Source of the DNA: WVXP01 sp964348095
GTDB taxonomy: Bacteria; Desulfobacterota; BSN033; WVXP01
Direction of reading: 5' to 3'
NCBI GenBank assembly: GCA_964348095.1
Contig: CAYGBK010000083.1
Span: 57,222 to 121,221 of the forward strand
Length of the DNA stretch: 64,000 bases
Every line of letters starts with the position of its first letter. Positions within the stretch are counted from its first letter, which is position 1. Below, piece after piece: positions 25,463-33,133 of this stretch. A program made the position numbers and the translations under genes. Below the pieces are notes generated by a model. That model searched no databases, was not told where the DNA came from, and was given only the letters and a program-made list of their open reading frames with translations.

Positions 25463-27091
25463 ATGGCAGCAAAAGAACTCAAGTTTGACCAGGACGCCAG
25501 GACTGAGATCCTTGATGGCGTCAACATTCTGACCAACGCGGTCAAAGCAACTCTCGGCCCCAAGGGGAGAAACGTCATTCTCGAAAAATCCTTTGGATCC
25601 CCCACCGTAACCAAAGACGGCGTCACTGTTGCCAAAGAGGTGGAACTCGAAAACAAGTTCGAGAACGTGGGGGCCCAGATGGTCAAGGAGGTGGCCAGCA
25701 AAACCAGTGATACAGCCGGTGATGGGACCACAACAGCTACGGTTCTTGCTCAGGCTATTTACCGAGAAGGCTATAAAGTGGTCGCTGCAGGGGCCAACCC
25801 CATGGACGTAAAACGGGGGATCGATCAGGCTGTGGAAGCTGTAGTCCAAGAGCTCAAGAAGCAAAGCAAACCGACGAAAGAACAAAAGGAGATCAGTCAG
25901 GTAGGCACTATCTCAGCCAATAACGACGAAACTATCGGAAACGTTATTGCCGAGGCGATGAATAAGGTTGGCAAGGAGGGTGTCATCACGGTCGAAGAGG
26001 CTAAAGCCATGGAAACAAGCCTAGACATCGTGGAGGGAATGCAATTCGACCGTGGCTATCTCTCCCCATACTTTGTTACAGATCCCGAAAAGATGGTCGC
26101 CGAACTCGACGATGTTTACCTTCTCCTTCATGAGAAGAAGATCAGCAACATGAAGGATCTGCTGCCCCTATTGGAGCAGATCGCAAAGTCAGGTAAGCCT
26201 CTGCTCATTATTGCGGAAGATGTGGAAGGCGAAGCCCTGGCGACCCTGGTGGTCAATAGGATTCGTGGAACCCTGAAATGTGCAGCAGTGAAAGCCCCTG
26301 GCTTTGGAGATCGAAGGAAGGCGATGCTGGAAGACATTGCCATTCTAACTGGTGGTCAGGTGATCTCTGAAGATATCGGGGTAAAACTCGAAAACGTATC
26401 AATGACCGATCTCGGACTGGCTAAAAGAATCAACATCGACAAGGAAAATACGACTATCGTTGAAGGCAAGGGAGAAAAGTCAGCTCTAGAGGGCCGGGTC
26501 AAACAGATCAGGACTCAGATCGAAGAAACAACTTCTGATTATGATCGGGAAAAATTACAGGAAAGATTGGCTAAACTCGTCGGCGGGGTAGCGGTTATCA
26601 ATGTTGGCGCGGCAACAGAGACAGAAATGAAGGAGAAGAAGGCACGCGTTGAGGACGCCCTCAATGCAACTAGGGCCGCTGTTGAAGAAGGGATCGTGCC
26701 CGGTGGTGGTGTGGCCTACCTCAGGTGTCTCGAGGCAATCGGAAAGCTGAAGGTGGATGATCCCGATCGTCAAATTGGTATCAATATTGTGAAAAAGGCT
26801 CTCGAGGAGCCTGCTCGGCAGATAGTTGAGAACGCAGGGCTGGAAGGATCCGTTGTGGTTGAAAAGCTCAAAAAAGAAAAGGGGGCTTTTGGGTTTGATG
26901 CTGCCAGGGAGGAGTATACCGACCTGGTCAAGGCGGGAATCATCGATCCGACCAAGGTGGTTCGACTCGCCTTGCAGAATGCGGCAAGTGTTGCATCCCT
27001 TATGATCACCACCCAGGCGGTCGTTGCCGAGAAACCCGAAAAGAAGGCGCCCCATACACCCCCGATGCCTCCAGGAGGTGGCATGTACTAA
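25463..27091 (+). CDS. groEL: Chaperonin GroEL
   Basis: A 542-residue GroEL that folds proteins in a double-heptamer ring with GroES. Motifs include VKATLGPKGRNV, GDGTTTATVLAQ (ATP site with catalytic Asp), GANPMDVKRGID, APGFGDRRKAML and VEEGIVPGGGVA. The C-terminus ends with PPMPPGGGMY, a short GGM-type tail. I use the ATG at 25463, preceded by GGAGG, and not the TTG two codons earlier. It forms an operon with groES and ends at a strong terminator. Confidence 0.98.
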   Translation: MAAKELKFDQDARTEILDGVNILTNAVKATLGPKGRNVILEKSFGSPTVTKDGVTVAKEVELENKFENVGAQMVKEVASKTSDTAGDGTTTATVLAQAIYREGYKVVAAGANPMDVKRGIDQAVEAVVQELKKQSKPTKEQKEISQVGTISANNDETIGNVIAEAMNKVGKEGVITVEEAKAMETSLDIVEGMQFDRGYLSPYFVTDPEKMVAELDDVYLLLHEKKISNMKDLLPLLEQIAKSGKPLLIIAEDVEGEALATLVVNRIRGTLKCAAVKAPGFGDRRKAMLEDIAILTGGQVISEDIGVKLENVSMTDLGLAKRINIDKENTTIVEGKGEKSALEGRVKQIRTQIEETTSDYDREKLQERLAKLVGGVAVINVGAATETEMKEKKARVEDALNATRAAVEEGIVPGGGVAYLRCLEAIGKLKVDDPDRQIGINIVKKALEEPARQIVENAGLEGSVVVEKLKKEKGAFGFDAAREEYTDLVKAGIIDPTKVVRLALQNAASVASLMITTQAVVAEKPEKKAPHTPPMPPGGGMY

Positions 27092-27121
27092 ACGGGTCCA
27101 TTTCACGGAGAAAACGAATGG

Positions 27122-27155
27122 GGTGGGCCAGATCTTGAACTGGCCCACCTTGTTT
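27122..27155 (+). terminator. Rho-independent terminator after groEL
   Basis: A ten-base-pair G/C-rich stem (GGTGGGCCAG at 27122-27131 with CTGGCCCACC at 27140-27149), an eight-base loop, then TTGTTT. It lies 31 bases after the groEL stop and separates groESL from dnaJ. Confidence 0.88.
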
Positions 27156-27194
27156 CACTAGAATCTGCCTCGCACAGTTCTGAAACAACAGCTC

Positions 27195-28319
27195 ATGGCC
27201 AAAAGAGACTATTATGAGATACTAGGAGTCTCCCGAGACGCAACTGAGGACGAGATCAAAAAGGCTTACCGGAAACTGGCCCTCGAGTCCCATCCTGACC
27301 GAAATCCAGGGAACAAAGACGCTGAGGAGAAATTCAAAGAGGCCGCTGAAGCCTATGAGATTTTGAGGAATCCCCAGACGAAAGAGCTTTACAACCTTTA
27401 TGGTCACGAGGGCTTAAAGGGAACGGGATTCACCGGGTTCAGAGGATTTGAGGACATCTTCTCAAGCTTCAGTGATATCTTCGAGGACTTTTTTGGCTTC
27501 GGTACGGGCACTCGACGAAGAAAGCAAGCCTACGCACAACCTGGGGCAGACCTTCGGTACGATTTAGCTATAACCTTCGAGGAAGCGGCATTTGGGACGG
27601 AGAAGCAGATCGAAATCCCAAGGATCGAAGACTGCTCCGACTGCAAAGGGACGGGAGCCGCTCCCGGCACATCGAGGTCTCAGTGTCCTTCCTGCCATGG
27701 GACAGGACAAGTTACCCACTCCCAGGGCTTTCTCACGATTAGTACCACGTGCAGCCATTGCAGGGGAGAAGGAAGTTTCATTACCGATCCATGCAAGGAG
27801 TGCAAAGGTACAGGGAGGGTCAAGAAAAAAAGAAAGATTGACCTTACAATTCCTGGTGGCGTAGACACCGGCTCTCGGCTGAGGATTCAAGGTGAAGGAG
27901 AGCCCGGCCTTCACGGTGGCTCTCCAGGGGATCTCTATGTTGTCATCCACATGGATTCCCATGAGTTCTTCGAAAGAGAGGGGGATGACATTTACTGTCA
28001 ACTACCAATCTCCTTTCCTCAAGCTGCCCTGGGGACCCGGATAGAGATACCCACCTTGGAAAGTAAGGAATCTCTTGAAGTACCACCAGAAACGCAATCT
28101 GGAGAAGTCTTTCGGTTACGCGGACGAGGGGTCAAGCGCCTAAGAGGAGCTGGCCGGGGTGACCAGATTGTTCAGGTGGTCGTGAAGACACCTACTCGCT
28201 TGAGCAAACGGCAGAAGGAACTCCTCGAGGAATTTGCACAAATAAGTAGGCCAGAACCCAAGGCCACCAAAGATAGAAAGAAGTGGAAATTCTTTTCAGA
28301 AAAAAAAAGGATAGTGTGA
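27195..28319 (+). CDS. dnaJ: Chaperone DnaJ
   Basis: A 374-residue full-length type I DnaJ. The J domain covers residues 1-70 with HPD (ESHPDRNPG), a Gly/Phe-rich linker follows (GFTGFRGFEDIF), and the zinc domain at about 140-215 has four C-x2-C-x-G-x-G repeats (CSDCKGTG, CPSCHGTG, CSHCRGEG, CKECKGTG). The C-terminal substrate domains follow. It activates DnaK, which is not in the window. It lies behind the groEL terminator and needs its own promoter in the 40 bases before it or reads from upstream. The stop is TGA. Confidence 0.96.
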   Translation: MAKRDYYEILGVSRDATEDEIKKAYRKLALESHPDRNPGNKDAEEKFKEAAEAYEILRNPQTKELYNLYGHEGLKGTGFTGFRGFEDIFSSFSDIFEDFFGFGTGTRRRKQAYAQPGADLRYDLAITFEEAAFGTEKQIEIPRIEDCSDCKGTGAAPGTSRSQCPSCHGTGQVTHSQGFLTISTTCSHCRGEGSFITDPCKECKGTGRVKKKRKIDLTIPGGVDTGSRLRIQGEGEPGLHGGSPGDLYVVIHMDSHEFFEREGDDIYCQLPISFPQAALGTRIEIPTLESKESLEVPPETQSGEVFRLRGRGVKRLRGAGRGDQIVQVVVKTPTRLSKRQKELLEEFAQISRPEPKATKDRKKWKFFSEKKRIV

Positions 28320-28666
28320 ATTCCTGTCCCAGACAGTACCGATTTTTGTCAAGATAGGACGATTAATCATATCTTACTCCCTCCAGAAATACGGACATGT
28401 GAATACAACCCAAATGAAATCAATAAGTTAACTAAAATCCCTTCCTGTCCTTATCCTGGTATAGTAATTGCTCGACCTGCATCAAGACCAGACCTCGGTA
28501 GTTCCCTAACCCGATCCAACCTGGAGCTATCTTTGAGGGAAATGCCAAACCGCCGACGGCGGGTCTCGGACAAACAGGGGCGAGGCGACTTCCAGAATCA
28601 TATCAGAGGCTGATCGCGCCTGTCCTATCAGATGGGATCGATCTTTTTCGGTGAGGAGGTGGAAAG
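28320..28666 (+). other. Intergenic region, no gene seen
   Basis: About 350 bases between dnaJ and the response regulator. The only structure noticed is a small G/C hairpin (CCGCC-GAC-GGCGG) near 28550 without a T tract. No promoter hexamers are convincing. Confidence 0.4.
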
Positions 28667-29146
28667 GTGGGGCGAATCGAGAGAAGCCATACCGGTAACC
28701 AAATCGCTTGTGAGGAGATGGTCGTCACCATGATAAAACGGTCAACTATTCAGAAATCAAAAGCCAGGATACTCGTTGTCGATGACGAACCTCGAGTCGC
28801 CAAAACGCTTCGAGACCTCCTTCTCCTCGCTGGCTTTGACGTGAAGATTGCCCAAAACGGGAAACAGGCGATAAGGATACTCAAGAGTCCTGCCCATTTC
28901 GATCTCCTGATTACGGACATGAAAATGCCTGAAATGGACGGATTGGAGCTTTTGAAACTCGCCCATGAGATGAACAAGACCCTTCCAGTCGTTGTTCTGA
29001 CGGGCTTCGGAACCGTCGAAAACGGCATCAACGCCCTCGAGGAAGGGGCCTATGACTATATCCTCAAACCCTTTAACACGGAGAAGCTGCTACTGGTCGT
29101 GTGGCACGCTTTGAAGAACCTCTCTTCCGGGGTACCGACCGCCTAA
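28667..29146 (+). CDS. Single-domain response regulator (receiver only)
   Basis: A 159-residue CheY-like protein. The receiver domain at about residues 33-150 has the acidic pair in LVVDDEP, the phosphoacceptor Asp in LLITDMKMPEMDG, the Thr of VLTGFG and the Lys of DYILKPF. No output domain follows, so it passes a signal by protein contact, or is one step in a phosphorelay. The GTG at 28667 has GAGGAGG upstream at good spacing; the ATG at 28718 or 28730 would give a protein without the 17-22 residue leader. No histidine kinase is adjacent. Confidence 0.88.
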   Translation: MGRIERSHTGNQIACEEMVVTMIKRSTIQKSKARILVVDDEPRVAKTLRDLLLLAGFDVKIAQNGKQAIRILKSPAHFDLLITDMKMPEMDGLELLKLAHEMNKTLPVVVLTGFGTVENGINALEEGAYDYILKPFNTEKLLLVVWHALKNLSSGVPTA

Positions 29147-29277
29147 GTTTCACCCAAAGGCAACGGACCTTGAGTAATCGCGAGAATCCGGCCACAGACA
29201 TCCATCACGGACAGTGAGAATATGACTAACGTCATTGAAATCAAACCTGAGATTAGAGAACCAGAATCGGGAGAGTC

Positions 29278-30612
29278 TCACCTTCGTGCCACAAGTGCCT
29301 GAAAATCGATTATTTCCACAGGCCCCAGTTTTTCCATCTCTTTCTTGAAAAATTCACAATTTCCCACAATCACAGCAAAAAACGAATCAGGGTTGAGGTT
29401 GCGCGGCACAACCGACTGAATCTCCCGCCGTGTGATCTTTGAGACTCTTTGGGGATATTCGGCGAGACTTCTGATGCCGAGGCCGTACAATTCGACATCG
29501 AGAATCTCGCGGGCAATTCTGCGATAGGTCTCAAATCTAAAGGGATAACTTCCCAAGAAGTAATTCTTTGCCTCTTTGAGTTCCGTCAAGGTTGTGCCTT
29601 CCTCGATGAACCCTTCGACGACCGTGATGATTTCCGTGACAACGGCGAATGTACTCTCATTCGGTGTAAAAGTTGAAATCACGAAAGGACCAGGATGGCG
29701 CCTCCCCTTGAACTGGCTCGATATCCCATAGGTGTAACCCTTCTGGGAGCGGATCTTTTCCATGAGACGAGACGAAAAACCACCGCCTCCGAGAATATAA
29801 TTGGCAACTTGAAAGATATCATGGTCTGGACTGGTCCGTCTTATTCCAGGGTGCCCCAGCCGGATCTGACTCTGTGTAAGGTCTGGCCGGTGAATAATTC
29901 GGACTTTTCGGTTAACCTTATCGGGGAGAGCGAAATCGAGAACATCAGGAGAACCTGGACCTCTCTCTAATGGGCCCAGGAACTTCGCAGCTTCCTTAAA
30001 GGCATCCTCGAATTCGATCTCGCCGACGATCATGAGAGTGCATCGATCGGCCAAGAAGTAGTCGGTATGAAAAGCCCTGAGATCATCCAAAGACAGTGCC
30101 TTTACAGAGTCGACAGTCCCACGACGGGGGTGACCATAGGGGGTCCCGCCGAAGACGAATTGCACAAACTGGTCATCAGCAACAATTCCAGAATCGTCCT
30201 GGTCCTGTATGAGTCGGGCGATCCGTCTCCCCTTGAGCTGGTCGAACTCCCTTTTCGGGAAAGTCGGTCGCAAGACCATGTCTGACAAAATCTCAAGTAA
30301 TACTGGCAGGTCTTCGGAAAGCCCCTCGATCTCGATGAAGGTCGCATCCCACCCCGAGTAGAAAATGAGTCTGGCCCCAAGAGAATCGATTTCCAAGGCG
30401 ATCTGATCACCCGAGCGCTTCTCGGTGCCCAGGGTCAACATCTCACAGGTGAGATCGGCCTGGCCAGCCTTCCCGTCCCCATCCGTCTCGGCACCTGTGT
30501 TAAGCATGAAGACAATGGAGACAAGGGGCAACTTTTCAACTCGTGCGGCCAGAACCTTCACGCCGTTGTCCAAGACCTGAGTTTCAATTTCGGGAAGGGC
30601 GATCGACTTCAT
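29278..30612 (-). CDS. M16 family peptidase-like protein, non-catalytic subunit
   Basis: A 444-residue M16 (pitrilysin/MPP) fold protein. The zinc motif HxxEH is absent: the position reads GQADLTCEMLTLGT, with no histidines, so it cannot bind zinc in the usual way. The C-terminal R/Y substrate-binding motif is kept (GGFSSRLMEKIRSQKGYTYG). In the family such subunits pair with a catalytic one as heterodimers. The catalytic partner is encoded 200 bases upstream (30814-32154) on the same strand. No signal peptide is apparent in the sequence, although some relatives are periplasmic. Confidence 0.9.
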   Translation of the reverse strand: MKSIALPEIETQVLDNGVKVLAARVEKLPLVSIVFMLNTGAETDGDGKAGQADLTCEMLTLGTEKRSGDQIALEIDSLGARLIFYSGWDATFIEIEGLSEDLPVLLEILSDMVLRPTFPKREFDQLKGRRIARLIQDQDDSGIVADDQFVQFVFGGTPYGHPRRGTVDSVKALSLDDLRAFHTDYFLADRCTLMIVGEIEFEDAFKEAAKFLGPLERGPGSPDVLDFALPDKVNRKVRIIHRPDLTQSQIRLGHPGIRRTSPDHDIFQVANYILGGGGFSSRLMEKIRSQKGYTYGISSQFKGRRHPGPFVISTFTPNESTFAVVTEIITVVEGFIEEGTTLTELKEAKNYFLGSYPFRFETYRRIAREILDVELYGLGIRSLAEYPQRVSKITRREIQSVVPRNLNPDSFFAVIVGNCEFFKKEMEKLGPVEIIDFQALVARR

Positions 30613-30813
30613 GTTGCTCTCATGATTCGCAAGCCGTCAGTTGCCGGGGGTCAGGGTTTTGTTTCTTAAGGCATAATGTCCGCGTTTTGTTAGAACTCAA
30701 ATAATCAGGAAAGGACCGAAAACCAGGGCCCAACCGATGAATCCATTTCAATCACCGACCTGTCCTCTCTATTCTACTGACGGCAGCCTGCTGAACCCTG
30801 GCTCATGCTCTGT

Positions 30814-32154
30814 TTATTCATAATCTCCCCACTTACCAACCTCTTGGGGAGAAACTGGAACCAAATGGACGACCGAACGGTTATCCTCATCAAAATACCG
30901 TTGAGCCACCTCCTTAATGTGTTCTGCTTTCACGGCCTGATAGGCCGACTCTATTCTGTTGATCCACCGGTGATCTCCGGTGCGAATCCGATACACTCCC
31001 GCCACGATCCCTTTGTAGAAATGCGTCTGAAGGCTCATGAGAAAGGATGACCGTAACTTCTTCTTGCTTTTCTCTAGCTCATCCACCTCGATGGGGTGCG
31101 TTTTCAGCGCATCGGTCTCTTTCCAGACATCCTTTTCCAGGGTGTTCATGTTCACGCCGGGGGATGCGGCCACTGAAATGACCAGTAACCCGGGATCCAT
31201 GGAGAGGAACGGAGGAGACCCGAGATCCGCCTCTGCCTCCACGGCTCTTCCGGTCTTTATGAACGCCCGATAAAACCGAGCGGATCTTCCACTGCTGAGA
31301 ACAGATGCCAGAACCAGAAGGGGAAAGATGTCATTTTCGGCGATTCCCGGGATGTGAAATCCAGCGAAAAGAGCCGAAGTCTGGGCAACCTTCTTAAGGA
31401 CGGTCCGTCTCTCCCCTCGCTGGGGAAGTTCCCCGGCCCGGATAGGCGCAGGTTCGGGCTGGGAGGGAAGGTGACCGAAATGCTTTTCAACCAGGGTGAA
31501 ACCATGGTCGGGCTTCACATCACCCACAATGACCGCAACAGCCCTGTTCGGCGCGTAGTGCTTTCTATAGTACTCCAAACAGTCTTGGAGAGTCAGTTCT
31601 CTGAGATCCTGATCCCAACCAACCACAGGCCATCGGTAGGGATGCATCGTAAAGGCGGTCGCAAAGAGTTGTTCCATTACCAGCCCGAATGGACTGTTTA
31701 CGGTTCGATACTTCCTTTCGCTGCGAACCACCTCTCGTTCTGTTGTGAGATTCTCCTCAGTAATTCTGAGATTCTCCAACCTCTCCGCTTCAAGGCGTAT
31801 TGCGAGCTCAAGATTCGTGGCAGGGAGATTTTCGTAGTACGAGGTGTTATCGGTGGTCGTGAAGGCATTGGTGTGACCGCCGTTTGCCTGAATTATTTTC
31901 GAGAATTCTTCAGGACCGAGCTCTTTTGATCCCCGAAACATCATGTGTTCGAAAAGATGGCTGATACCCGTGATTCCCGGTCGTTCGTTTCGGGATCCAG
32001 CTGCAAAATGCATCTGAAAGCTAACCACGGGGAGACTCGTATCGCGCAGGGCCAAGATCAAAAGCCCATTGGAGAGCTTGTGTTCCTGGAAATCGAAAGT
32101 CACCGTGGTGGCGGTTCTTCTGGTCATCTCATTGTCAATTGGGATCGACATCAC
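30814..32154 (-). CDS. M16 family zinc peptidase, catalytic subunit
   Basis: A 446-residue M16 peptidase with the inverted zinc motif HLFEHMMF (HxxEH) and the downstream zinc Glu region (TTEREVVRSERK). It should cleave peptides or signal sequences in a clam-shell chamber with its inactive partner encoded next. The start is uncertain: GTG at 32154, ATG at 32151, or ATG at 32127, since none has a good ribosome site. No signal peptide is evident. The two subunits lie in the order catalytic then non-catalytic on the minus strand, and are preceded by the thyX terminator. Confidence 0.9.
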   Translation of the reverse strand: MMSIPIDNEMTRRTATTVTFDFQEHKLSNGLLILALRDTSLPVVSFQMHFAAGSRNERPGITGISHLFEHMMFRGSKELGPEEFSKIIQANGGHTNAFTTTDNTSYYENLPATNLELAIRLEAERLENLRITEENLTTEREVVRSERKYRTVNSPFGLVMEQLFATAFTMHPYRWPVVGWDQDLRELTLQDCLEYYRKHYAPNRAVAVIVGDVKPDHGFTLVEKHFGHLPSQPEPAPIRAGELPQRGERRTVLKKVAQTSALFAGFHIPGIAENDIFPLLVLASVLSSGRSARFYRAFIKTGRAVEAEADLGSPPFLSMDPGLLVISVAASPGVNMNTLEKDVWKETDALKTHPIEVDELEKSKKKLRSSFLMSLQTHFYKGIVAGVYRIRTGDHRWINRIESAYQAVKAEHIKEVAQRYFDEDNRSVVHLVPVSPQEVGKWGDYE

Positions 32155-32213
32155 GAAAGTCTGGACACTATATCTTGTTCCTCTTCTGGTGTAAAGATAG
32201 GAGAATAGACCCC

Positions 32214-32249
32214 AAAAAAGAGACCACCCTATAAGGAAGAGTGGTCTCT
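32214..32249 (-). terminator. Rho-independent terminator after thyX
   Basis: AGAGACCAC (32219-32227) pairs with GTGGTCTCT (32241-32249) around a 13-base loop. Read on the minus strand the stem ends in a run of six T (plus-strand A run 32214-32219), 35 bases after the thyX stop. Confidence 0.85.
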
Positions 32250-32283
32250 CAGAAGAAACAATAGGGCGTGTTTTTTGTCCTGC

Positions 32284-32931
32284 CTATGAAGACTCCCTCT
32301 CGAAAAAACGGTCATAGAGATCATCAAAAAGGACCGGAATTCTCTTGCGAAACTCCCTAAGGAGCGGACGCATCAGCTCTCTGATCTGTGGGTGTGCTTG
32401 GGTGCCACACCGAAGCTCGAAGACATGCCGCCACTCACGGAGATTACAGGTCATGATGATTTCGGTCTTTAGAGAATTGGGAAGAACAGTTCTGGCCTCT
32501 TGCGGCGTGGCCCCCATCTCTATGAGCTGCATATAGTGCGTTTCTGCCTCTTTTATCGCCTCTTTCCATCGTTCGTAGGCGGGAGAGTCCTCCAACCAGA
32601 ATGGTGGTTTAACGACCGTTATCTCCCTCCCGAATCGTTTCTGACTGTAATTCGCATATCGAGTACTCTCCTGGCTGTAAGAGGCCAAACGGTGGCGCAC
32701 CATTTCATGGGTGACACCTCGATCACAGACAAACTTGACGGATACGGACGTGTGTTCGATAACGCTGTGGTGACCAGACTTTATGACCCGTCTGATAAAA
32801 TCAGGTGCCGAATCCCCAGTGATCCGGCCCTCCGACTTGTAGCAGGTTCTCCCTGCTTGTTCTAGCTTCCTAAGAATCGAATCCCCGTCTATGGGGTCGA
32901 GAATCTCGAAAGATGGTTCAATGATTTTCAT
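32284..32931 (-). CDS. thyX: Flavin-dependent thymidylate synthase ThyX
   Basis: A 215-residue ThyX that makes dTMP from dUMP using FAD, NADPH and methylene-tetrahydrofolate. The ThyX motif RHRLASYSQESTRY (RHRxxSxxxxSxR) is intact, as are GHHSVIEH and the C-terminal NLREWRHVFELR. The frame reaches a GTG at 32979, but relatives begin near the ATG at 32931 (MKIIEPSFEILD), which I use. The stop is TAG, followed by a terminator. It stands upstream of the M16 pair and downstream of nrdJ, another DNA-precursor gene, on the same strand. Confidence 0.95.
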   Translation of the reverse strand: MKIIEPSFEILDPIDGDSILRKLEQAGRTCYKSEGRITGDSAPDFIRRVIKSGHHSVIEHTSVSVKFVCDRGVTHEMVRHRLASYSQESTRYANYSQKRFGREITVVKPPFWLEDSPAYERWKEAIKEAETHYMQLIEMGATPQEARTVLPNSLKTEIIMTCNLREWRHVFELRCGTQAHPQIRELMRPLLREFRKRIPVLFDDLYDRFFERESS

Positions 32932-33133
32932 GGTGATGTGATAGGCGGCGGAGGCTATCCACGGGCCGAGAATGTTCACAGCAGAGGATGATCTAAGAGA
33001 TGAGGATCAGATGGCGGGGGCCGAGCATGAGATATGCCTTTCGCCTCGTCCCTTACACCTCAACTCATACATCCGTTTGGCTCTTCCTTTATCCGCTATT
33101 CACGTTGCTTGCCAATTGAATTATACTCGTCCT

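Noticed and set aside
32154..32286. thyX TAG read through into the M16 peptidase gene (same frame)
   Set aside because: A strong terminator lies between them, ThyX is full length at the TAG, and the shared frame has a one-in-three chance.
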